Source: DASQFQ01 sp035633075 (lineage in GTDB: Bacteria; Actinomycetota; Thermoleophilia; Solirubrobacterales; Solirubrobacteraceae). Taken from it: DNA of 5,545 bases. The stretch's first letter is position 1, and each line of letters starts with the position of its first letter. Both the position numbers and the translations under genes were made by a program. Positions 1 through 5,098 of the stretch are shown piece after piece. Location of the stretch: NCBI GenBank assembly GCA_035633075.1, contig DASQFQ010000294.1:1-5545 (forward strand), in the 5' to 3' direction. The notes under the pieces were generated by a model that was given only the letters and a program-made list of their open reading frames with translations, did no database searches and was not told the origin of the DNA.

Positions 1-192
1 CTGCGCACGCTCGCCGACGAGCACCCCGGCACGCGCTCCCAGTTGTTCTCCGGCGAGGGCCGGCTCAACCGTTACGTCAACGTCTACCTCAACGACGAGG
101 ACGTCCGCGTCCTCGACGGGCTGGAGACTCCCGTAGGCACCACGGACACGCTTGTCATCCTCCCGGCCATGGCCGGTGGCCAGCTTAACTAG
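1..192 (+). CDS. cysO: CysO-type MoaD/ThiS-family sulfur carrier protein, 3' end
   Basis: The window opens inside this gene; the last 63 residues are present and the stop TAG is at 190-192. The protein is a ubiquitin-like sulfur carrier: its C-terminal glycine is adenylated, converted to a thiocarboxylate, and donates sulfur to CysM for cysteine synthesis in the cytoplasm. Visible evidence is the stretch LNRYVNVYLNDEDVR, which closely resembles the mycobacterial CysO core, and the ending TLVILPAMAGG, the typical beta strand plus Gly-Gly tail. The neighbours cysM (next gene) and a JAMM protease support CysO over MoaD or ThiS. The oddity is that Gly-Gly is not terminal: Gln-Leu-Asn follow, so the protein as translated cannot be thiocarboxylated until the tail is removed. 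The N-terminal part and start lie outside the window. Family and role are confident; the processing step is inferred. Confidence 0.9.
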   Translation: MRTLADEHPGTRSQLFSGEGRLNRYVNVYLNDEDVRVLDGLETPVGTTDTLVILPAMAGGQLN

Positions 193-300
193 GCCTTCAC
201 CGGCCAGCGGTGTAGCGAACGCGCGCTCTCCTTCGGGATCGATGCGCCTACCAACGCCCTCCGGCGGAGTTCAGATGCGAACCTGGCGCGCCCACCGGGC

Positions 301-306
301 TACACT
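301..306 (+). promoter_or_regulatory. Candidate -10 box for leaderless cysM mRNA
   Basis: TACACT fits the TAnnnT pattern of actinobacterial -10 elements and lies in a locally AT-richer patch (301-313) of an otherwise GC-rich region. Seven bases separate it from the GTG at 314, which would place the transcription start on or next to that codon, as in leaderless actinobacterial genes. No convincing -35 hexamer is visible 16-18 bases upstream. A six-base match can arise by chance, so this is tentative. Confidence 0.35.
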
Positions 307-313
307 TTCTGAA

Positions 314-1285
314 GTGCCACCTTCCGATCTCCAGAACCGGCCGTGCGGCGGGCGCTACGGCGACATCGTCCAGGCCATCGGCAACACGCCGCTGGTCGAG
401 CTCAAGCGCCTTTCGCCCAAGCCCGGGGTCCGCATCTGGGCCAAGCTGGAGTCCCACAACCCGACGGGATCGGTCAAGGACCGCGTCGCCCGCGCGATGA
501 TCGAGGACGCCGAGGAGAAGGGCGCGATCTCACCGGGCCAGACGATCCTCGAGCCGACCTCGGGAAATACGGGGATCTCGCTGGCGATGATCTGCTCGCG
601 CAAGGGCTATCCCGTGCAGGTCGTCATGCCCGAGAACGTCACCCCCGAGCGCACGCAGCTGCTGAAGATGTACGGGGCCGAGATCGTGTACTCGCCGGGC
701 GACCGGGGCTCCAACGGGGCCGTGGAGATGGCGCTTGACCTTGCGGCCTCGGAGTCGCGCTTCTACATGCCCTACCAGTACGGCAACCCGGCCAACCCCG
801 GCGCCCACTACCACGGGACGGGGCCGGAGCTGCTGGAGGAGCTCGACGAGATCAGCGCCTTCGTGGCGGGCCTCGGCACGGGCGGCACGCTCATGGGGAC
901 CGGGCGCCGGCTGAAGGAAGAGCTCGGCGACGCCGTGAAGATCGTGGCCGCCGAGCCGATGCAGGGCGAGCCGGTGCAGGGCCTGCGCTCGCTCGACGAC
1001 GGGTTCATCCCGCCGATCATCGATCTGGCCCTGCTGGACCGCAAGATCTTCGTCACCAACCACGACGCGATCGTGTGGACCCGCCGCCTGCTCGTGGAGG
1101 AGGGCATCTTCGCGGGCGTGTCCTCCGGCGCCATCGCCTCCATCGCGGTGCGCATCGCCTCCGAGCTCGACGAGGGCAACGTCGTCTTCCTGGTCTGCGA
1201 CGACGGGTGGAAGTACCTCTCGTCGGGGCTCTACACCCGGCCCGTGGAGGAGATCGAAGGCCTGGAGTCCACGGTCTGGTGGTGA
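314..1285 (+). CDS. cysM: CysM, O-phosphoserine sulfhydrylase-type cysteine synthase
   Basis: A fold-type II PLP enzyme that makes cysteine, probably from O-phosphoserine and CysO thiocarboxylate. With the GTG start at 314 it has 323 residues, the length of M. tuberculosis CysM. Motifs in order: GNTPLV near the N-terminus; NPTGSVKDR with the PLP lysine at residue 55; the substrate loop TSGNTG at 82-87; YQYGNPAN; and the phosphate-cup GLGTGGT with GTGGT at 188-192. In QGLRSLDDGF, Arg225 matches the arginine (Arg220 in M. tuberculosis) that recognises the substrate phosphate, favouring O-phosphoserine over O-acetylserine. The start is uncertain. The frame is open back to ATG 152 inside cysO, and ATG 275 has a GGAG five bases upstream. 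However, codons 275-313 have AT-ending wobble bases unlike the gene, and family similarity begins only at RYGDIVQA (353). It lies 121 bp after cysO. Confidence 0.93.
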   Translation: MPPSDLQNRPCGGRYGDIVQAIGNTPLVELKRLSPKPGVRIWAKLESHNPTGSVKDRVARAMIEDAEEKGAISPGQTILEPTSGNTGISLAMICSRKGYPVQVVMPENVTPERTQLLKMYGAEIVYSPGDRGSNGAVEMALDLAASESRFYMPYQYGNPANPGAHYHGTGPELLEELDEISAFVAGLGTGGTLMGTGRRLKEELGDAVKIVAAEPMQGEPVQGLRSLDDGFIPPIIDLALLDRKIFVTNHDAIVWTRRLLVEEGIFAGVSSGAIASIAVRIASELDEGNVVFLVCDDGWKYLSSGLYTRPVEEIEGLESTVWW

Positions 1286-1316
1286 TCCGCCCCCGGCGGG
1301 TCGGCGAAGCCCGACC

Positions 1317-1430
1317 ATGGACCTCGCCCGCGGCCGTCGCGCTGCCTCCTCGTTGCTCGACAAGCCCGGGAGCTACCGCTACTACTGTGTGCTCCACCGC
1401 TTCATGCAGGCCGATCTGATCGTCGAATAA
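1317..1430 (+). pseudogene. Cupredoxin (amicyanin/plastocyanin-like) C-terminal remnant
   Basis: The cysM-tatA gap contains a 37-codon frame (ATG 1317, TAA 1428) whose last 26 residues read like the C-terminal strand and copper loop of a blue-copper protein: DKPGSYRYYC, then C-V-L-H-R-F-M, then DLIVE. This matches the family pattern PGxYxYxC-x2-H-x2-M-xG-x-hydrophobic-V, in which Cys, His and Met are copper ligands; amicyanin has the same C-x2-H-x2-M spacing. The first copper-ligand histidine and the rest of the beta sandwich, about 60-100 residues in intact members, are not visible in any frame of the gap. There is no signal peptide and no good ribosome binding site before ATG 1317. I read it as a decayed or truncated gene. 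An unusual small protein is possible, since no stop or frameshift interrupts the motif itself. Similarity starts near 1353. Confidence 0.55.
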
Positions 1431-1450
1431 CCACCGAAGGGAACGTCGTC

Positions 1451-1702
1451 ATGCCATTCAACGTCGGACCGATGGAGCTCATCATCGTCTTGGTCATCGC
1501 CCTGATCGTCCTGGGCCCCAAGCGCCTCCCCGAGGCGGGCCGCGCCATCGGCAAGGGCCTCAAGGAGTTCAAGGACTCGATCAGCGGCAACTCGCCCGAC
1601 GACGACGACGACGACGACGGTCGGGAGCCCGCCGCGATCCGCACGGACTCGAGCGTCCGCAACGACGAGAAGCCGGTGGAAAGCCCGTTCGCGCAGCGCT
1701 GA
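1451..1702 (+). CDS. tatA: TatA/E family twin-arginine translocase subunit
   Basis: An 83-residue membrane protein of the Tat pathway, which exports folded proteins across the cytoplasmic membrane. Residues 9-21 form the short hydrophobic helix with the polar residue (Glu9) near its N-terminal end. The hinge LGPKRLPEAGR (21-31) follows, then the amphipathic helix AIGKGLKEFKDSI, the standard TatA order. The hinge has Leu where most TatA proteins have Phe (FGPKRLP). The tail is very acidic, with seven consecutive Asp (50-56) encoded by a pure GAC repeat. The start is supported by GAAGGGA at 1436-1442, eight bases before ATG. It sits 165 bp after cysM, and its stop overlaps the ribosome binding site of mec, so tatA and mec are probably co-transcribed. 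TatB is less likely given the length and motif. No tatC is in the window, and no link between Tat export and sulfur-carrier chemistry is evident. Confidence 0.92.
   Translation: MPFNVGPMELIIVLVIALIVLGPKRLPEAGRAIGKGLKEFKDSISGNSPDDDDDDDGREPAAIRTDSSVRNDEKPVESPFAQR
1598..1618 (+). repeat. (GAC)7 trinucleotide repeat in tatA
   Basis: Seven uninterrupted GAC codons encode poly-aspartate in the cytoplasmic tail of TatA. Pure codon repetition makes the tract prone to slippage, which would change the acidic run one residue at a time without breaking frame. Confidence 0.9.
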
Positions 1703-1707
1703 GGAGG
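1702..1707 (+). promoter_or_regulatory. Shine-Dalgarno AGGAGG of mec overlapping the tatA stop
   Basis: A perfect AGGAGG begins at the last base of the tatA TGA (1700-1702) and ends three bases before the mec ATG at 1711. This layout favours translational coupling of tatA and mec and fixes the mec start, although the spacing is shorter than usual. Confidence 0.7.
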
Positions 1708-1710
1708 CGC

Positions 1711-2103
1711 ATGCGGATCGGCCGAGACCTGCTCGACCGGATCGTCGAGCAGGCGCGCTCGGAGGCGCCCAACGAGTGCTGCGGGATCATCGCCGCGTAC
1801 GACGGACGGGCGGTGGCCGTGCATCCTGCCCGCAACGCGGCGGCCTCGCCGTTGCGCTACGAGATGGACGGGATGGAGCAGTACCGGATCCAGTCCGCCA
1901 TCGAGGACGAGGGGCGCGAGCTGGGCGCGATCTATCACTCCCACACGCGCTCGGCGCCCTATCCGTCGCAGACCGACATCAACCTCGCCTTCTATCCCGA
2001 GGCGCTCTACGTGATCGTCGGGGTGGCGGGCGACGAGCCCGAGATCCGCGCCTTCCGGATCGTCGACGGCGAGGTCACCGAGCGGCCGCTCGAGATCGAT
2101 TGA
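1711..2103 (+). CDS. mec: JAMM/M67 metallopeptidase, Mec-type (CysO-cysteine hydrolase)
   Basis: A 130-residue zinc isopeptidase of the MPN+/JAB family. The JAMM signature is complete: Glu22 (in NECCGII), His76 and His78 (YHSHT), Ser86 and Asp89, with the exact spacing H-S-H-x7-S-x2-D. The C-terminal segment FRIVDGEVTERP closely resembles the end of M. tuberculosis Mec (Rv1334), which cleaves cysteine from the CysO-cysteine adduct. Together with cysO and cysM upstream, this supports that role in cytoplasmic cysteine synthesis. Because CysO here has residues after Gly-Gly, the same enzyme may also trim the carrier, as JAMM proteases do for QbsE and HcyS; that is inference. It follows tatA by 8 bp with an AGGAGG site, and its TGA overlaps the TTG start of the next gene. 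Codon use resembles its neighbours. Family assignment is very secure; substrate assignment rests on context and similarity. Confidence 0.93.
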   Translation: MRIGRDLLDRIVEQARSEAPNECCGIIAAYDGRAVAVHPARNAAASPLRYEMDGMEQYRIQSAIEDEGRELGAIYHSHTRSAPYPSQTDINLAFYPEALYVIVGVAGDEPEIRAFRIVDGEVTERPLEID

Positions 2104-2435
2104 CCGAGCGGCTCGTCACGGTAGCCGTCGCGCGGCATCAGGCCGAGGCCGAGCTCATGCAGGGGCTGCTGCACGAGGCGGGGATCCCCTCACTGGCGCG
2201 CCGGTCGGGCGGCTTCGACGTCCCGGACTTCCTCGCCAGCGGGCCCCGGGACATCGTCGTCGCGCAATCCGCCGAGGACGCTGCCCGCGACGTGCTGGGC
2301 ACCACGGGGGCGGGGGCCGCCGCGCCGCCGGCGGCCGGCGCCTCGGCGCCGTGGGTGCGACCGCTGGCCGCGGCGCTCGCCGTGCTGGTCGTCGCCCTGT
2401 TGGCGGCGGGCGTCATGGCGGTGGTCTGGCCGTGA
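2100..2435 (+). CDS. DUF2007-like putative signal-transducing protein with C-terminal membrane anchor
   Basis: The start is chosen as TTG at 2100, overlapping the mec stop by four bases (TTGA). This gives 111 residues; the frame is open further upstream but only as a shadow of mec. Residues 5-66 look like the DUF2007 domain (PF09413, putative prokaryotic signal-transducing protein): a first strand, the helix AEAELMQGLLHEAGIP, then RRSGGFDVPDFLASGPRDIVV and the helix AEDAARDVLG. An Ala/Pro/Gly-rich linker (68-84) leads to one transmembrane helix (about 88-109) with almost nothing after it, so the domain should face the cytoplasm as a tail-anchored protein. Its biochemical role is unknown. Translational coupling to mec suggests joint expression with tatA-mec. 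The last 23 bp overlap the convergent gene on the other strand. The domain call is by remembered pattern; alternative start codons are possible. Confidence 0.72.
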   Translation: MTERLVTVAVARHQAEAELMQGLLHEAGIPSLARRSGGFDVPDFLASGPRDIVVAQSAEDAARDVLGTTGAGAAAPPAAGASAPWVRPLAAALAVLVVALLAAGVMAVVWP

Positions 2436-3165
2436 GGTCCGGCGGGGACTGACGGGCCAATCGCGTGAGGTGCGAGCGCCATGCCTGCTCGGTGTGGCGC
2501 AGCGGGCGGCCCCGAAACGCGTGCTCGAGCGCGCCTGCGACCAGCGGGGCGCGAGCCAGCGCGACGCAGGCGCGCTCACCCTCCTCGTGTGCCAGCAGGT
2601 CGAAGACCGTGCCGCCGAGCAGCAGGGCGTCGCGACGGCCGGGGGGGAAGCTCGGGGTCGGTGGAGCGTGCAGCCGCAGCGCGATCGCGGGTCGCAGGTG
2701 CCGGGTCTGCCCCGCGAAATACTGCGCGGCGCCCTCCAGCAGCCATGCCGAGCGGCCGCGGAGCACGCGCGGCCCGCGCCGGCCCGCGCCGAGCGCGCGC
2801 TTGGCGAGCAGCGCCGACGGCGTGAGCATGAGCATCTCCAGCGAGCCCTCGACGTTCGAGGCGCGCCGGGCGAGCAGGCGCGGCGAGAGCACGTGCAGCT
2901 CGGTCCGCGTCGTCGCGCCCACGATGTAGCGCCGCGCGGCCGGTGCGGTCATCGCCCGCTGGACGGGCAGCCACGGCTGCGCGGCGTCGAGCTGCGCGGT
3001 GGAGCCGTGGATGACCACCGCCAGCTCCCCGATCTCCACGTCGAAGAGCCCCTCGAGCCGGGTCCGCGCGTACTCGAGCTGGGCCAGCACGCGCCCGGCC
3101 TCGGCGACGTCCGACTCGTCGTGGCGAGCGACGAACGTCTCCGACGCGGTCTCCAGCCAGGCCAT
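2413..3165 (-). CDS. Hypothetical protein, possible degenerate gluzincin peptidase-like fold
   Basis: A 250-residue protein I cannot name. An in-frame TAG lies just upstream of the ATG (3163-3165), so this is the longest start. The start has no clear Shine-Dalgarno. There is no signal peptide or transmembrane helix. The opening AWLETASETFVARHDESD, the helix that follows, and WLLEGAAQYFAG at 141-152 resemble peptidase_MA-like metallopeptidases, where a WLxEGxAxY motif supplies the third zinc ligand. However, the HExxH that should precede it is absent; the equivalent stretch reads LTPSALLAKRAL (114-125). Later segments such as FPPGRRDALLLGGTVFDLL (173-191) and HTEQAWRSHLTRL look well conserved in style. 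I therefore read it as a real gene, possibly a non-catalytic relative. Its 3' end overlaps the DUF2007-like gene by 23 bp tail to tail. The peptidase link is inference. Confidence 0.72.
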   Translation of the reverse strand: MAWLETASETFVARHDESDVAEAGRVLAQLEYARTRLEGLFDVEIGELAVVIHGSTAQLDAAQPWLPVQRAMTAPAARRYIVGATTRTELHVLSPRLLARRASNVEGSLEMLMLTPSALLAKRALGAGRRGPRVLRGRSAWLLEGAAQYFAGQTRHLRPAIALRLHAPPTPSFPPGRRDALLLGGTVFDLLAHEEGERACVALARAPLVAGALEHAFRGRPLRHTEQAWRSHLTRLARQSPPDLTARPPP

Positions 3166-3379
3166 GTCGAAGTTCTACCGGGCCGCCGCCGACGGCCTGG
3201 CGGGGCGCCTGGGCCTGAACCTCGACGGTCTGCTGGAGGGTCGGGCGGTTGATCGAGTGGACCAGCGGCCGGGTCGCGCCGCCACGGCGGTTGCGGCGGC
3301 CCGGACCGGGAGTGACTCGCCCGAACGCTACCGCTCAGCCCGCTCGCACGCGGCACACCGCCGCGGGACGGCCTCCCGC
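3166..3379. other. Intergenic gap between hypothetical gene and DUF1802 gene
   Basis: The 214 bp separate two minus-strand genes. I see no tRNA, strong hairpin or convincing promoter. On the plus strand, an ATG at 3164 shares the CATG with the minus-strand start and opens a frame (MSKFYRAAADGLAGRLG) whose first 20 or so codons all end in G or C. It loses that bias after about 3230 and then runs antisense through the DUF1802 gene, so it is not called as a gene. Confidence 0.5.
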
Positions 3380-4012
3380 TCAGGCGTACGCGGGGGCGCC
3401 GTTGCCGTCGGTGAGCGCAGCGATCTCCTCGGACGCGCGGTCGAACTCCTCGTCCGACAGCACCGGGGTCCCCTCGAAGGGGAGCTCGCGCGAGATCTCG
3501 AGGAACGAGCGACAGCCGCCATGGTCGTCGCGCACCTTGACCGTCACCGGGCGCGGGATGCGGTAGGTCCGCAGCAGCAGGACGTGCAGCGGATGGCGCC
3601 GCTTCCAGGCCAGGCGCTTCTCCGCATAGTCCGGCGTCCAGACGTAGAAGGGAGCGAGCGCCTCGACGGCGCGGCGGTCGGTGACCGTCCAGGCTCCCGC
3701 GACCTCAGCCCAGGCGCGGATTCGCACGCGGTCGGGCTGCTGGATCCCGCCGTCCATCGTCAGGGCGCGGGCCGGCGGCTCACCATCCGCCCACACGCCC
3801 TCCTCGAGGGCGCGTCGCAGCTCGGGCTGGTGGGACTCACGCACCAGGTCGTAGCGCTGGTGGTCGAAGGTGGGGTAGAGGAAGAAACGTTCGTGCGCGA
3901 CCTCGAAGTGCTTGTCGGGCTCGCGGATGCCGCCCTTGCGCAGGGTCACGAGCTGCTCGCCCTCGGCAAGCGCGCGCACGGTGACAGCCCATTCCTTGAA
4001 AGCGATTGGCAT
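3380..4012 (-). CDS. DUF1802 family protein
   Basis: A 210-residue protein matching the DUF1802 pattern (PF08819). It begins AFKEWAVTVRAL, followed by a strand-loop LVTLRKGGIRE (21-31), the signature FEVAHERFFLYPTFDHQ (36-51) and, in the middle, RAWAEVAGAWTVTD. The C-terminal half has YVWTPDYAEKRLAWKRRHPLHVLLLRTYRI, and near the end FLEISRELPFEGTPVLSDEEF. The family's function is not established; the basic/aromatic motifs suggest a soluble cytoplasmic protein, and no membrane segment or signal peptide is present. The ATG at 4010-4012 is supported because family similarity begins at residue 4. No Shine-Dalgarno precedes it; the upstream sequence is pyrimidine-rich. It is transcribed toward the hypothetical gene but separated by 214 bp, so they may not share a transcript. 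Its upstream region is the AT-rich island. Confidence 0.85.
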   Translation of the reverse strand: MPIAFKEWAVTVRALAEGEQLVTLRKGGIREPDKHFEVAHERFFLYPTFDHQRYDLVRESHQPELRRALEEGVWADGEPPARALTMDGGIQQPDRVRIRAWAEVAGAWTVTDRRAVEALAPFYVWTPDYAEKRLAWKRRHPLHVLLLRTYRIPRPVTVKVRDDHGGCRSFLEISRELPFEGTPVLSDEEFDRASEEIAALTDGNGAPAYA

Positions 4013-4189
4013 AGATAGGAGAGACAGATTGGTCCGGCGGCCCTGCTGCCTCGCGCGGGAAACTTCGAGGCGGCGAGGAGGTCACATACTATGCACAAAG
4101 TCGGAAAATCTCATAATTTCCCTGCCAATCTCCCATTCCGTGTAATAGGTCGAACGCCGGTCGACTTTGTTTGGAAAGTCACAAGAATG
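4013..4189. promoter_or_regulatory. AT-rich upstream region of DUF1802 gene with inverted repeats
   Basis: The gap between the DUF1802 start and the dehydrogenase stop is the least GC-rich part of the window: bases 4081-4190 contain 48 G/C in 110, against clearly above 65% around it. It holds a perfect 9-bp inverted repeat, ACAAAGTCG at 4095-4103 and CGACTTTGT at 4162-4170, and a small hairpin GACTTT-6-AAAGTC at 4163-4180. On the minus strand, TTATGA and CATAGT spaced 17 bases apart form a weak promoter-like pair pointing toward DUF1802. The simplest reading is a promoter/operator region; which boxes are used cannot be told from sequence alone. Confidence 0.4.
4095..4170. repeat. 9-bp perfect inverted repeat flanking AT-rich core
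   Basis: The arms ACAAAGTCG (4095-4103) and CGACTTTGT (4162-4170) are exact reverse complements separated by 58 bp. The right arm also forms part of a local 6-bp stem with AAAGTC at 4175-4180. The arms could be two half-sites of a regulator. They are too short, and lack a transposase or target duplication, to be called transposon ends. Confidence 0.4.
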
Positions 4190-5077
4190 TCAGACGCGCG
4201 TGTCGGCGAGGCTCTCGAGCACCTCGAGCACCGCGGCGAAGTCCTGCTCCCCGAGCCCCCGGCCGACGCCGGCGCTGTAGAGCTCGCCGGCGAGCGCGGC
4301 AAAGGGGAAGGGAGCGCCCACGCTGCGGGCCTCCTCCAGGCAGAGCCCGACGTCCTTGAGCATGTGCTCGAGCTTGAACAGCGGGGTGAAGTCGTGCTCG
4401 AGCATCGGCCGTGCCTTGAGGTCGAGCATCGCCGAGGCCGCCGAACCGGCGCCCATGACCTCCACGAGCGCCTCCAGGTCGACGCCGGCGCGACGGCCGA
4501 CCACGAGGGCCTGGGCGAGCGTGGCGCAGTTCACGGCCGACACGGAGTTGGAGATCACCTTCACCGCCTGGCCCTGGCCGACCGCGCCCGCGTGCACGAT
4601 CAGGCGTCCCATCGCCTCGAGCAGGGGGCGGGCGCGGGCCATGTCCGCGTCGGACCCGCCGGTCATGATCGTCAGGGTCCCGTCATGCGCCTTGGGCGCC
4701 GAGCCCGTCACGGGGGCGTCCACGAAGCCGTGCCCGCAGTCGCGCAGCGCCTCGCCGATGCGCCGCGCATCGGCCGGGGCGATCGTCGAGCAGTCGATGA
4801 ACAGCGTGCCCGGCGGGGCGCCCGCCACGGCGCCGTCCTCGCCGAACAGCATCGCCTCGACCTGCGGGCCGTCGACGACCATGGTGATGACAGCGCCGGC
4901 GCCCGCGGCGGCCTCGCGCGGCGTGCCCGCGACCGCCGCATCGTGTTCGGCGGCCCACGCCTGCGCCTTCTCGCGCGTCCGGTTGAAGACGGTCAGCTCA
5001 TGTCCGGCGCGGCGCAGGTTCGCCGCCTGCCGGGATCCCATGATGCCGAGGCCTATGAAGCCGATCCGGTCGGGCAC
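4190..5077 (-). CDS. NAD(P)-dependent beta-hydroxyacid dehydrogenase
   Basis: A complete 295-residue member of the 3-hydroxyisobutyrate dehydrogenase/glyoxylate-succinic semialdehyde reductase family, a cytoplasmic oxidoreductase. The N-terminal Rossmann motif GFIGLGIMG (6-14) is followed by FNRT (31-34). Asn-Arg-Thr after the second strand is typical of NADPH-preferring members. The substrate-binding segment DAPVTGSAPKAHDGTL spans 120-135. The catalytic motif GQGQAVKVISN places Lys173 and Asn177, and the C-terminal helical domain has the conserved KLEHMLKD with Lys241-Asp242. The TGS in place of SGG in the substrate loop resembles the GLYR-type reductases more than classical MmsB, but the exact substrate cannot be assigned. 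The start is GTG at 5075-5077, immediately before the Rossmann strand. The upstream gene on the same strand ends 99 bp away, so an operon is possible but unproven. Confidence 0.92.
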   Translation of the reverse strand: MPDRIGFIGLGIMGSRQAANLRRAGHELTVFNRTREKAQAWAAEHDAAVAGTPREAAAGAGAVITMVVDGPQVEAMLFGEDGAVAGAPPGTLFIDCSTIAPADARRIGEALRDCGHGFVDAPVTGSAPKAHDGTLTIMTGGSDADMARARPLLEAMGRLIVHAGAVGQGQAVKVISNSVSAVNCATLAQALVVGRRAGVDLEALVEVMGAGSAASAMLDLKARPMLEHDFTPLFKLEHMLKDVGLCLEEARSVGAPFPFAALAGELYSAGVGRGLGEQDFAAVLEVLESLADTRV

Positions 5078-5084
5078 GGTGACG

Positions 5085-5091
5085 CACCCTA
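5085..5091 (-). promoter_or_regulatory. Candidate -10 box or ribosome binding site of the dehydrogenase gene
   Basis: Reading the minus strand, TAGGGTG lies seven bases before the GTG start. AGGGTG (5085-5090) could serve as a moderate Shine-Dalgarno. Alternatively, TAGGGT (5086-5091) fits the TAnnnT -10 pattern and would give a leaderless or nearly leaderless transcript. The sequence does not distinguish the two readings. Confidence 0.35.
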
Positions 5092-5098
5092 TTCGCCG

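Noticed and set aside
152..313. Upstream extension of cysM to ATG 152 (54 extra residues)
   Set aside because: It overlaps the cysO 3' end in another frame, has Ser/Pro/Arg-rich low-complexity sequence unlike any CysM N-terminus, and has poor wobble bias. Family similarity starts only at 353.
530..1363. Long minus-strand open frame across cysM
   Set aside because: It is antisense to a well-recognised gene; its His/Arg/Pro-rich composition is typical of high-GC shadow frames.
2639..2650. G7 homopolymer as a frameshift in the hypothetical gene
   Set aside because: The protein reads sensibly through it (FPPGRRDALLLGG), so no frame break is indicated.
2470..3252. Long plus-strand open frame opposite the hypothetical gene
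   Set aside because: The translation is Arg/Ala/Pro-rich with no recognisable motif, while the minus-strand product shows protein-like segments and proper codon bias.
2999..4018. 339-codon plus-strand open frame, including the MSKFYRAAADGL segment from 3164
   Set aside because: Most of it is antisense to the hypothetical and DUF1802 genes. Only about 20 codons in the gap look gene-like and no ribosome binding site precedes ATG 3164, so it is too weak to call.
4095..4170. Inverted repeat as insertion-sequence ends
   Set aside because: The arms are 9 bp only, the 58-bp interior has no coding capacity, and no flanking target duplication is seen.
4163..4180. Hairpin GACTTT-6-AAAGTC as a rho-independent terminator of the dehydrogenase gene
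   Set aside because: It lies before the DUF1802 promoter region, but the stem is only 6 bp and AT-rich, and the minus-strand downstream side has no U-tract.
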